In this document: positions 34,760 through 42,376 of the stretch, in pieces | Layout: each line of letters starts with the position of its first letter | Position numbering within the stretch: position 1 is the stretch's first letter | Source: Streptosporangiaceae bacterium | GTDB taxonomy: Bacteria > Actinomycetota > Actinomycetes > Streptosporangiales > Streptosporangiaceae | Reading direction: 5' to 3' | Assembly: GCA_030041275.1 (NCBI GenBank) | Contig: JASHOE010000261.1 | Location: forward strand, 1 to 48,050 | DNA: 48,050 nt | Position numbers and translations under genes: made by a program | Notes under the pieces: generated by a model | Seen by the model: the letters and a program-made list of their open reading frames with translations, nothing else | Databases searched by the model: none | Told to the model about the DNA's origin: nothing

Positions 34760-35424
34760 CGACCACCGTTCTCGTCGTCGACGATGAGGCCCTGCTGCGA
34801 ACGGCGTTCACCGCGCTGATCGAGGCAGAGCAGGACCTGCAGGTCGTCGGCCAAGCCGCCGACGGCGAGCAGGCGGTCGCTCTCGCCGCCTTGATGTCGC
34901 CGGACGTTGTGGTCATGGACGTCCGGATGCCGGTCATGGACGGGATCGAGGCAACGCGCCAGATCACCAGCGCCGGCACCGCCGACACCGATTCGCCCCG
35001 GGTGCTGATCCTGACCACCTTCGACCTCGACGAGCACGTCTTCGATGCCCTGCGGGCCGGGGCGAGCGGATTCGCGCTGAAGAGCCGACCGCTCGACGAG
35101 CTGCTGAGCGCCATCCGCGTCGTCGCCGACGGCGACGCGCTGCTGGCACCGAGCGTGACGCGCCGGCTAATTGCGCACTTCAGCAGCGGCCGCCGTGCGC
35201 CGACCGAGGCGCGCCGGGACGTCGGAGAACTCACCGATCGAGAGCGTGAGGTGCTGGCACTGGTCGCCCGCGGCTTGTCGAACAGTGAGCTGGCGCAGAC
35301 GCTGCACGTGACCCTTCCGACGGTGAAAACACACGTCAGCCGGATCCTCGCCAAGCTCGGGGCGCGCGACCGCAGCCAGCTCGTCATCATCGCGTATGAA
35401 GCCGGGCTCGTCGCGGTTCCCTGA
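34756..35424 (+). CDS. NarL/LuxR-family response regulator
   Basis: A 222-residue regulator: receiver domain with Asp9/Asp10, phosphoacceptor Asp55 (VVMDVRMPVMDG), Thr87 and a Lys-bearing FALKSRPL strand; C-terminal LuxR-type helix-turn-helix (LTDREREVLALVARGLSNSE, LPTVKTHVSRILAKLGARDR). It starts at a GTG overlapping the kinase stop, so it is the cognate partner. It is followed after 40 bp by an ABC ATPase and permease, its probable targets. Confidence 0.95.
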   Translation: MTTTVLVVDDEALLRTAFTALIEAEQDLQVVGQAADGEQAVALAALMSPDVVVMDVRMPVMDGIEATRQITSAGTADTDSPRVLILTTFDLDEHVFDALRAGASGFALKSRPLDELLSAIRVVADGDALLAPSVTRRLIAHFSSGRRAPTEARRDVGELTDREREVLALVARGLSNSELAQTLHVTLPTVKTHVSRILAKLGARDRSQLVIIAYEAGLVAVP

Positions 35425-35464
35425 GGCTCATTCCCGGGAATGACGCACAATCCCGTGCCGTGGC

Positions 35465-36601
35465 ATGACGACGCCCATGCCATGCATCGCCGACGATATC
35501 GGCATGCAGATTGGGCTCATCCTGGTCGTGATCGTCGCGCTGGGATTCGGAGTGACCGGGCTCAGGCGGCGTCGGCGTTCTGGCCGCGTCGTTCCGGAAG
35601 GGCTTGGTGAGCTCGGCCTGCCTGGCCCGTCGGCACGGCCCCGCGCCACCATGGCCTGCGGCGGCCAGCTGGCCGTCGAGACCCACGCCCTGACCAAGCG
35701 CTTCGGCCCGAACGTCGCGGTCGACGACGTCGACCTCCTGGTCCCGCGCGGTTCTGCGTTCGGGTACCTCGGGCCCAACGGCGCAGGAAAGACGACGCTC
35801 ATCCGGACACTGCTGGGCCTGACCAGAGCCGACGGGGGCACGATGGCGCTGCTCGGGGTGCCAGTCCCCCGCGAGCGACGCCGGGCGCTCGCCCGGGTGG
35901 GAGCCATCGTCGACGAGCCCCGGTTCCATCCCCATCTCACCGGTCGCCAGAATCTCCGGCTGCTGGCCGCTGCTCGGGGCGGCGAAGCACGCACCCGGAT
36001 CGAATCGTCGCTCACCCGCGTCGGCCTCGCCGACCGGGCAGACGACAAGGTTGCCTCCTATTCGATGGGCATGCGGCAGCGCCTGGGCGTGGCTGGCTGC
36101 CTGCTCGGCGACCCTGAGCTGCTCATCCTCGACGAGCCCATGAACGGTCTCGATCCAGCCGGAATGCACGAGATGCGCGGCATGATCACGGGCCTGGCCG
36201 CCGAGGGCCGCACCGTCATGCTGTCGTCCCACCTGCTCGACGAGGTAGAGCGCACGTGCGGTGCCGTGGCGATCGTCGACCGGGGCCGGGTCATTCGGCA
36301 GGGCCCTATCGACGAGCTGATCCGGAGTGCAGCGGCCGCGGTCGTCCAGGTGGACTGCGGTGACCCAGCGGCCGCTCAGCGCCTCGTCGACGCGGCGGGC
36401 ATCGCCGCCGCGACGGCTCTCACCGAGGCTGGGCTGGCGGTGACGCTACTCCGCGGCGCCACGCGCGACGTCGTCGCCGACATCAACAAGCGGCTCGTCG
36501 CCGCCGGGATCTCCGTATACGGCCTCCGGGAGGCGCACGCGTCGCTGGAGGACTGGTTCTTGTCCGTGACGAGCCAGCTGGGCGAACGGGGGCACCCGTG
36601 A
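35465..36601 (+). CDS. ABC transporter ATPase with N-terminal membrane helix
   Basis: A 378-residue ATPase: Walker A LGPNGAGKTTL, Q-loop VDEPRFHPHLTG, signature YSMGMRQRLGVA (SMGMRQR, typical of BcrA/YtrB-like drug or lantibiotic exporters), Walker B LLILDEPMNGLDP, H-loop LSSHLLDEVE, and a C-terminal regulatory domain. Unusually, the frame begins with about 62 extra residues carrying one hydrophobic helix (QIGLILVVIVALGFGVTGL) followed by RRRRR, as if membrane-anchored. Whether that part is translated is uncertain: no good ribosome site marks any of the starts, and an internal ATG at codon 63 (MACGGQ) would give a normal ATPase. The stop overlaps the permease GTG. Confidence 0.9.
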   Translation: MTTPMPCIADDIGMQIGLILVVIVALGFGVTGLRRRRRSGRVVPEGLGELGLPGPSARPRATMACGGQLAVETHALTKRFGPNVAVDDVDLLVPRGSAFGYLGPNGAGKTTLIRTLLGLTRADGGTMALLGVPVPRERRRALARVGAIVDEPRFHPHLTGRQNLRLLAAARGGEARTRIESSLTRVGLADRADDKVASYSMGMRQRLGVAGCLLGDPELLILDEPMNGLDPAGMHEMRGMITGLAAEGRTVMLSSHLLDEVERTCGAVAIVDRGRVIRQGPIDELIRSAAAAVVQVDCGDPAAAQRLVDAAGIAAATALTEAGLAVTLLRGATRDVVADINKRLVAAGISVYGLREAHASLEDWFLSVTSQLGERGHP

Positions 36602-37443
36602 CGGCCATGACCGCCCCGGCCTGGCTGCCGACTCGGGAGCTAGTCGCGACCAAATACCTCGAGCTGCGCAAGCGGCGGGGGCTGCTGGCGGCCGTGGCGG
36701 TGCTGACCCTCGCTCCGCCAGTCCTCATCCTGGGGATCAGGTTGCTGGCCCACGTCATTGACCCTGCGAAGTACGGGCCTGCCGGGAGCCCGAGCTTGTT
36801 TGCCGCGATCACCGGGCTGGTGGCGGAGTTCGGCTTCATCGTCGCCGCTGCGGTTGGCGCGTCGGCGGGCAGCACTGACCTGACCGACGGCTTCTTCCGG
36901 CAGCTGGTGGTCACCGGCCGGTCGCGCCTCGCCCTCTACCTTGCCCGGATCCCGGCTGGGCTGGCCATCGTCCTGCCACCCGTTGCGCTCGGCTTCGCCC
37001 TGCTGTGCGTCGTCACGACTTACGCCAGCGGACCGTCTCCAACCTCGCTGGCGGCAGCCGAGATGGTCAAGGTAGGGCTGTGGCTCGAGCTGGAGGTCGG
37101 CATCGGGTTCCTGGTCGGGCTGGGGCTCGGCTCGCTCATGGGGCAGCGCACGATCCCGACCATCCTGCTGATCGTGCTGGAGATCATCATCACACCGGCC
37201 CTGGCCGGTCACACGATCCCCTACTTCCTCAACGGGCAGCGCCTCGTCGTGGGCATCGCGATGGACCAGCTTCGCCCGGTTGCGCTCGGGAATGGCCTGA
37301 GTGGCGGCGGACCGCTGAGCGCGGGCAACGGCGCGCTGCAGCTACCGGTTATGCCCACCTGGGCGATGGTCACCGTGATAGCCGGCTGGATCGTGGCCTG
37401 GTCGGCGATCGGGGCGTGGCGGATGATGACCAGGGACGCGTGA
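36598..37443 (+). CDS. ABC transporter permease
   Basis: A 281-residue membrane protein with about six helices (e.g. GLLAAVAVLTLAPPVLILGI, GLAIVLPPVALGFALLCVV, TIPTILLIVLEIIITPALAG and AMVTVIAGWIVAWSAIGAW), partner of the preceding ATPase (GTGA overlap). The STDLTDGFFRQLVVTGRSR stretch resembles ABC-2/BcrB-type permeases. It ends the plus-strand series kinase, regulator, ATPase, permease. It converges with the methyltransferase gene 17 bp away. Confidence 0.9.
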   Translation: MTAMTAPAWLPTRELVATKYLELRKRRGLLAAVAVLTLAPPVLILGIRLLAHVIDPAKYGPAGSPSLFAAITGLVAEFGFIVAAAVGASAGSTDLTDGFFRQLVVTGRSRLALYLARIPAGLAIVLPPVALGFALLCVVTTYASGPSPTSLAAAEMVKVGLWLELEVGIGFLVGLGLGSLMGQRTIPTILLIVLEIIITPALAGHTIPYFLNGQRLVVGIAMDQLRPVALGNGLSGGGPLSAGNGALQLPVMPTWAMVTVIAGWIVAWSAIGAWRMMTRDA

Positions 37444-37460
37444 CCGAGATGCGGGCCTAG

Positions 37461-38189
37461 TCAGTCCGGGCGGCGGGCGATGAACACGAACTCCAGGCCG
37501 GGGCGGTCCGGCGCATCGCGCACCCCGTCGAGCTGGTACCCATGCGCCGCCAGCGACCCCGCCACCTCGCCGCGGTCGCGGAACCGCAGTGTCGACGTGG
37601 ACGTCAGCACCGCGTCGTCAGCCTCGAAAACGACGACCGAGCGGAACGAGACCAGCTCGCCGCTGACGTCGGACAGCTCGTGCCACGACTGGACAACGCC
37701 AGCACCCTCGATGTCGCGGCGGCTGAAGCTCTGGTCGCGAGTCCAGCGCAGCCACGCCTGCCGCGCTGGATCGCGCGTCTCGAACACCAGCCGCCCGCCG
37801 GGCCGCAGGGCCGCCCGGACGCCTCGCAGCGTCGCTGACCACTCGTCATCGGTGATGAACACTTGCGCCACGTTGCCGGTCATGCACGCCAGATCCACTT
37901 GCAGCGGCGGCAGGCACGTCGCGTCACCGTGTAGCCAGCGCACCGCGTCCGCGCCAGGCTTGGCTCGGGCGACGGCGAGAGACGCCGCAGCCGGGTCGAC
38001 GCCGGTGACCTCGAGGCCGCGCGCGGCCAGCAGGCAGGCAAACGTGCCGGTGCCGCAGCCCACGTCCAGCACGCTGCGCGCGCCGAACTCCGCCGCCATC
38101 GCGGCGTACGCGTCCAGATCGCCACGGTCCGGATCAAGCCCGTCGTAAATTCCGGCCAGCCGCGGGTTTTCAAAGATCGCATCGGACAT
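37461..38189 (-). CDS. class I SAM-dependent methyltransferase
   Basis: A 242-residue Rossmann-fold methyltransferase: motif I VLDVGCGTGTF (40-50), acidic residue in VTGVDPAA, motif II-like HGDATCLPP, then MTGNVAQVFITDDEW and LRPGGRLVFETRD. The C-terminal beta strands match small-molecule methyltransferases of the Methyltransf_25 type. The start MSDAIFENPRLAGIYD at 38189 is the family-like N-terminus; the frame is open 39 codons more. The substrate is unknown. It stands alone between two other transcription units. Confidence 0.9.
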   Translation of the reverse strand: MSDAIFENPRLAGIYDGLDPDRGDLDAYAAMAAEFGARSVLDVGCGTGTFACLLAARGLEVTGVDPAAASLAVARAKPGADAVRWLHGDATCLPPLQVDLACMTGNVAQVFITDDEWSATLRGVRAALRPGGRLVFETRDPARQAWLRWTRDQSFSRRDIEGAGVVQSWHELSDVSGELVSFRSVVVFEADDAVLTSTSTLRFRDRGEVAGSLAAHGYQLDGVRDAPDRPGLEFVFIARRPD

Positions 38190-38312
38190 GCTGCGCAGCG
38201 TAGGGGTGGCCGACCAGCTGGGCGAGACATGGTGGCATCGGTCGGCCGTCCCGCCTGCGGGCGCCGAGCTAGTCACCCGCAGGACAGGTGCGGCTGTCCT
38301 GCGCACGCGTTG

Positions 38313-39431
38313 CTAGCTGCTGACTGACGACCAGTCCGCGAATCCGGTCGGGTCGTGGCGTCCGATGGTGGCGTGCTCGAACATTCCCCAGCCCTGCTCG
38401 CCATCCAGCTCGGCTCGGGCGAGGTGGTCGATGACCCCGAACGGGATCCGCCCCGCCACCGCAGGGTCGGCGAGATCGTAGACGGCGGAACTGCTCCAGG
38501 AACGTCCCATCCAGCGGCCGTGCGACCAGTCGGGGTCGCCGCTGTAGCCGGCACCGACGTGCAGCGGAACGGAGCTAAGCGTCTCCACTTCCACGGTCAG
38601 CGGCTTACCCGCCGGATCGGTCAGATGGATCCTGGCCGCCTCCGGATGCCGGGTGCCAGACCGATAGCGGATCTCCGCACGCGGCCAGCCGAGCTGCTCG
38701 ACGCGACCGTCCGCGAAGACGCGCCGGGCGTCGTTCAGCGTCCGGTAGCCGTCCGGGTTTTCCTGCAGGATCACGATGAGCGCGAAGGACTCGAAGCGAA
38801 GCGGCATGTAGAGCCACCAGAACCCGTGCATGCCCTCGGCAGCGGCGCGACCCGGCGGATCCGGCTCGCCGGACGGCCTGATCCCCCAGGATCGGTCTCG
38901 GAAACCGACCCACTGGTCATCGGTGACGGTGAACTCCCGCTCGCCGACGCGCAGCTGGCCGCGCCAGCTGCCGACCTGGGAGAACCGCGAGGCGTCGAGG
39001 ACGGGCCGGCTCCCCCCGAGCAGCAGGTGCGGCTCCTCCTGCACGGCCGGGAACGCAGCCGTCCAGTGCAGATCGAGCTCGATGGCACCGTCCGGGTCAA
39101 TGCAGCGCACGTGCAGGCGGTGCAGCGGCTCGACGATGTCGATCTCGTAGCCTCCGACGCGCTGCTCGAGGCCGCGCTCGCGGAGGGCATCGGAGAACCG
39201 CGATGTCCACTGGCGGTCACCGCACCGCGCGGTCGCGTACGCGTCCACCACGCCGAGGTTTGGGTAGACCCCGAGGCCCGTGACCAGAAAGACGTCCCCG
39301 GTGCGGTCGTGGGCGTTGAGGTAACACCGGTCGTAGAAGTTGCGGTCACTGGTCACCACGCGGTTCATCGGCAGCGGGGACTGGTGGATCGGATACTCGT
39401 CCAGCGGAATCGGCACGCGCGTCAGTCCCAT
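38313..39431 (-). CDS. conserved protein with WVGFRDRSWGIRP motif
   Basis: A 372-residue protein without signal peptide or clear membrane helix. It has many beta-strand and tryptophan-rich stretches, including VGFRDRSWGIRP and GFWWLYMPLRFESFALIVILQE, resembling DUF7065/DUF7064-type lipocalin-like proteins that accompany phosphotransferases and lipid genes. The function is not known. Its ATG overlaps the phosphotransferase stop by 10 bp, so they are translationally coupled and probably act in one pathway. The family name is from memory and moderately sure. Confidence 0.75.
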   Translation of the reverse strand: MGLTRVPIPLDEYPIHQSPLPMNRVVTSDRNFYDRCYLNAHDRTGDVFLVTGLGVYPNLGVVDAYATARCGDRQWTSRFSDALRERGLEQRVGGYEIDIVEPLHRLHVRCIDPDGAIELDLHWTAAFPAVQEEPHLLLGGSRPVLDASRFSQVGSWRGQLRVGEREFTVTDDQWVGFRDRSWGIRPSGEPDPPGRAAAEGMHGFWWLYMPLRFESFALIVILQENPDGYRTLNDARRVFADGRVEQLGWPRAEIRYRSGTRHPEAARIHLTDPAGKPLTVEVETLSSVPLHVGAGYSGDPDWSHGRWMGRSWSSSAVYDLADPAVAGRIPFGVIDHLARAELDGEQGWGMFEHATIGRHDPTGFADWSSVSS

Positions 39432-40567
39432 CGGTAAGTGCCTGCGAGCAGCTGCTCGAGGCTGGCTCGGTGCATCACGTAGTCGTCAGCGTCGGCCGGT
39501 ACATCGTCCTCGCCGAAGTGGATCATCCGGCGCCTGATCCTGGCCATGATGATGGCGTGCCGCAGCGCGGCGTAGGTGAGGTAGAAGTCCATGTCGCGCA
39601 GCCGCCAGCCGGTGACCTCGGTGTAAGCGCGCTCCACGTCTGACCGCTTCAGAAAGTCGGGAAGGCCAGGGGCGCCGAAGAACTCCGCAATGTCCTGGAA
39701 GAACCGGTGCAGGAAGATGAACCACCCGACGTCGAGTTCGCGCGGTGCGAGCGCAGCCATCTCCCAGTCGAGCACCGCGACGGGCTCGAAGGCCTGATAG
39801 ATGATGTTGCCGATCCGAGAATCCCCCCAGCAGAGCACGTCTGGTCCGGGGTCGCTAGGCCAGTGCCGCTCAAGCCAGTCCAGGCTCCGCTCGATGATCG
39901 GCACCCGCACTCCGTCGTCGACCAGCGCCCAGCGGTAGTAGGCGCGCTGTTGCTCGACGTGGTGTCGCAGGGAGTCGAGCCCAGCCGGCGGCTGCAGCGC
40001 GCCGACGGCCGCGCCGTCGGCAGGCATGCCGTGCAGCGTCGCCAGGATCTGCACGCTTGCCTGCTGCAGCCTCGCCCGCTCCTCAGGTGTCGCGTCCAGC
40101 AGCCAGCCGGTGAAAACGTACGGCGGGTTGTCGAGCGGTATCCGGCCGTCTACCCGATCCATGACGAAGAACGGGGTGCCCAGCGGGCCGCCGCCGGGTA
40201 CGTTCCAGCGGAGCTTCGGCAGCGGTATCGAGCAGCCCGCGGCCACCTGGCCGATCAGCTCGTACTGGGTGGCCAGGTCATACCGCGGAAACACCGGTAC
40301 CGCGTCGTCCTCGGGCGCCATCCGGGCCACGTACGATCCGGTGCGCACGCCGGCCGGGCTCGTCCAGCTCACGTCGAAGAGCACAGACGTGCTGGACAGG
40401 CCGTTGCTGTCGGGCCCGCGGACGCCGGTCACAGTCGGCTCGCCCGGCAACCCCGGCTGTGCGGATAGCCACTGTTGCAGCGCAGCGGTCAGCCCGGGGA
40501 TGTTCCGCTCGCTGACGGTCATCTTGCGTTTCTCGCTATGCGACTGGTCTGCCGCAGGCGCAGTCAT
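39422..40567 (-). CDS. phosphotransferase family protein (APH/ACAD10-like)
   Basis: A 381-residue kinase-fold protein of the APH family. The catalytic loop is CWGDSRIGNIIY (the His of HGDxxxxN replaced by Trp, Asp and Asn kept), and the metal-binding Asp is in AVLDWEMAALAPRELD. The N-lobe has FFVMDRVDGRIP. Proteins of this group sit in actinobacterial sterol and fatty-acid catabolic clusters and may phosphorylate hydroxy-acyl compounds, as the human ACAD10/11 kinase domains do. The start at 40567 follows GAGGAGG; a GTG five codons earlier is weaker. A KstR-like operator lies about 100 bp upstream. It is the first gene of a two-gene operon. Confidence 0.9.
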   Translation of the reverse strand: MTAPAADQSHSEKRKMTVSERNIPGLTAALQQWLSAQPGLPGEPTVTGVRGPDSNGLSSTSVLFDVSWTSPAGVRTGSYVARMAPEDDAVPVFPRYDLATQYELIGQVAAGCSIPLPKLRWNVPGGGPLGTPFFVMDRVDGRIPLDNPPYVFTGWLLDATPEERARLQQASVQILATLHGMPADGAAVGALQPPAGLDSLRHHVEQQRAYYRWALVDDGVRVPIIERSLDWLERHWPSDPGPDVLCWGDSRIGNIIYQAFEPVAVLDWEMAALAPRELDVGWFIFLHRFFQDIAEFFGAPGLPDFLKRSDVERAYTEVTGWRLRDMDFYLTYAALRHAIIMARIRRRMIHFGEDDVPADADDYVMHRASLEQLLAGTYRWD

Positions 40568-40665
40568 GGACCGCCTCCTCACCGGCTCGCCCGATCCAGC
40601 GGACCGGCCTTCTGACCGCCCGGTCGAGCCGAAAAGCTGGTCACCCGACCGCTCGCCAGCCGGAT

Positions 40666-40679
40666 TGAAACACGTTCTA
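40666..40679. promoter_or_regulatory. KstR-like operator upstream of the phosphotransferase operon
   Basis: TGAAACACGTTCTA fits the mycobacterial KstR pattern TNNAACNNGTTNNA at all fixed positions. It is about 99 bp upstream of the minus-strand phosphotransferase start, and 71 bp before the divergent gene at 40750. It is related to the palindrome in front of the P450 at 17622-17638. Confidence 0.6.
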
Positions 40680-40737
40680 GCGAACGCTAATCAGGCCCGG
40701 TCCAGCCGTCAACGATGCGCCCGCCAGGTCGCAGCGG

Positions 40738-40743
40738 CATACT
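40738..40743 (+). promoter_or_regulatory. -10 element for leaderless gene at 40750
   Basis: CATACT lies six bases before the GTG at 40750 and there is no ribosome-binding site, consistent with leaderless transcription. Only the A and final T of TAnnnT match, so this is a weak call. Confidence 0.35.
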
Positions 40744-40749
40744 CACCGG

Positions 40750-41235
40750 GTGACCGCTTCCACCAGCGACACCTCAGCCACCCCGCGCCTGCGCTGCGGC
40801 GTCGTGCTGCGGGCCAAGGAGGAGCTCTGCCACGTCGTCACCGAGGGCCGGGTTGTCTCCGTCCGTTACATACCGCGGTTCCCGCGGCCCCGCCCGGAGC
40901 GGGTCTCACCCGGTCACCTGGTAGCCATCGCTGCGGGGTCCGGCGTGTCCGCTGCCGTGGTGTGGCGTTGGTACGACGCCGTCGTGATCGACAGGGAGGC
41001 GGGGTCCACTCTGCTCTGGGAGCCCGGTCACGGCGAAGTCATGGCCCGGAGCCGTCGGCCGGAGCAACGCCATGAGCCCGGCAGCCGCGCGTACCTGTCC
41101 GCGGGTCTGCCGGGCGCCGAGTGGTGGGTAGCAGGCCGCGCCGTCGACCGGGCCGAGGATGCCGACGTCGAGCTGGACGAAGTGGCGCGATTCTGCACCG
41201 AGCATGGCCTGTGGGGGCCCGCCGTCAGCGAGTGA
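40750..41235 (+). CDS. hypothetical protein
   Basis: A 161-residue soluble protein of mixed alpha/beta composition with no signal peptide or recognised domain. The central part (SPGHLVAIAAGSGVSAAVVWRW followed by YDAVVIDREAGSTLLWEPGHG) reads like a structured globular core. The C-terminal acidic helix is EDADVELDEVARFCTEHGLW. Codon use and third-position GC match the neighbouring genes, supporting a real gene. Function unknown. It is divergent from the phosphotransferase operon. Confidence 0.7.
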   Translation: MTASTSDTSATPRLRCGVVLRAKEELCHVVTEGRVVSVRYIPRFPRPRPERVSPGHLVAIAAGSGVSAAVVWRWYDAVVIDREAGSTLLWEPGHGEVMARSRRPEQRHEPGSRAYLSAGLPGAEWWVAGRAVDRAEDADVELDEVARFCTEHGLWGPAVSE

Positions 41236-41314
41236 CCTGTCCATCTCGGCTGTTCTGCTTCGTCGTAACAGCGGAACTAGCCCCGCCGAAGGCGCATCGA
41301 CGAAGTGAGGACCC

Positions 41315-42193
41315 ATGAAGTACATGCTCATTCATCACATCGACGGGGCAATCCTGACCGCGGAAGAGGACGGCGAGACGGAGGCGAGTGCGGACGAGCA
41401 GCGGGAACTCATCGCGTGGGACGCCGAGATGGACGCGCGCGGGATCCTCGTCGGCGGGGGGGTGCTCAAGGCTCCGCGCTCGAGCACGACGGTGCGGGTG
41501 CGTGATGGCGATGTGCTGATCACTGATGGGCCGTTCGCTGAGACCAAGGAGCAGATAGCGGGCTACAGCGTGCTGGAGTGTTCCGACCTCGACGAGGCAA
41601 TCGAGGTTGCATCCCGGCATCCGACGGCCCGGTTCGGCATCCTCGAACTCCGCCCGTACGACACGGAGGCCGAACAGTCGGCTATCCCCGACGCCCACGA
41701 GGCCGAAGTGCAAGCGCTCCGCTACTTCCTCGACTACCAGCGCTCTGCCGTCCTGTCGATCGTCGAAGGGCTCGATGAGGACGCCTGGCACCGGCCAATC
41801 GTGAGCTCGGGCTGGACCCCGGCCGGCCTCGTCGAGCACCTCGGTGGCGCGGAACGGCACTGGTTCCAGTACGTGGTGCTCGGCCGCGAAGACGACTTGC
41901 CGTGGGACGAGGGTCTGCCGCCTTATGACCCGCACATGGCACTGACCTGCGAGCGGCCATCGGCCGACATCGTCGCCTACTACCGGGAGCAGTGCACTCG
42001 GTCCAACGCGGTGCTCGACGCCGTGCCGCTGACGGCCGGGCCGCTCGGCCGCCACCCCGGAGCAGACGAAGACCAGCCGCCGAATGTGCGCTGGGTGGTG
42101 CTGCACATGATCGAAGAGACCGCATGCCACTCCGGGCACCTCGACATCGCCCGCGAGATGGCCGACGGCAGCACGAACCTCGGCAACCGCTAG
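41315..42193 (+). CDS. YCII-DinB fusion protein
   Basis: A 292-residue two-domain protein. Residues 1-115 are a YCII/DGPF domain (MKYMLIHHIDG, DGPFAETKEQIAGY). Residues about 130-285 are a DinB/DUF664 domain with predicted metal ligands His175 (LVEHLGGAERHWF) and His272/His275 (ETACHSGHLDIARE). DinB-type proteins include metal-dependent mycothiol or bacillithiol S-transferases; YCII domains are small ferredoxin-fold proteins, some with hydrolase-like activity. The two normally occur separately, so their fusion suggests linked steps in detoxification (inference). GTGAGG precedes the ATG. Monocistronic. Confidence 0.92.
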   Translation: MKYMLIHHIDGAILTAEEDGETEASADEQRELIAWDAEMDARGILVGGGVLKAPRSSTTVRVRDGDVLITDGPFAETKEQIAGYSVLECSDLDEAIEVASRHPTARFGILELRPYDTEAEQSAIPDAHEAEVQALRYFLDYQRSAVLSIVEGLDEDAWHRPIVSSGWTPAGLVEHLGGAERHWFQYVVLGREDDLPWDEGLPPYDPHMALTCERPSADIVAYYREQCTRSNAVLDAVPLTAGPLGRHPGADEDQPPNVRWVVLHMIEETACHSGHLDIAREMADGSTNLGNR

Positions 42194-42376
42194 CCCGGTA
42201 TCCCTGTGCCTCACGACAGGCAGCCGTCAGGACATGACAGATTGGGTGCGTCACCGAGCATCACCCGAGCCGATTTCCCGACCTGCCTGCTGGGTAAGAG
42301 TGAGACACCCACCAGGCCCTTACGCATCCGAGAGGTCCGCTGAGCCCTGGCCAGGGACGCAGATCACAAACCCGTC

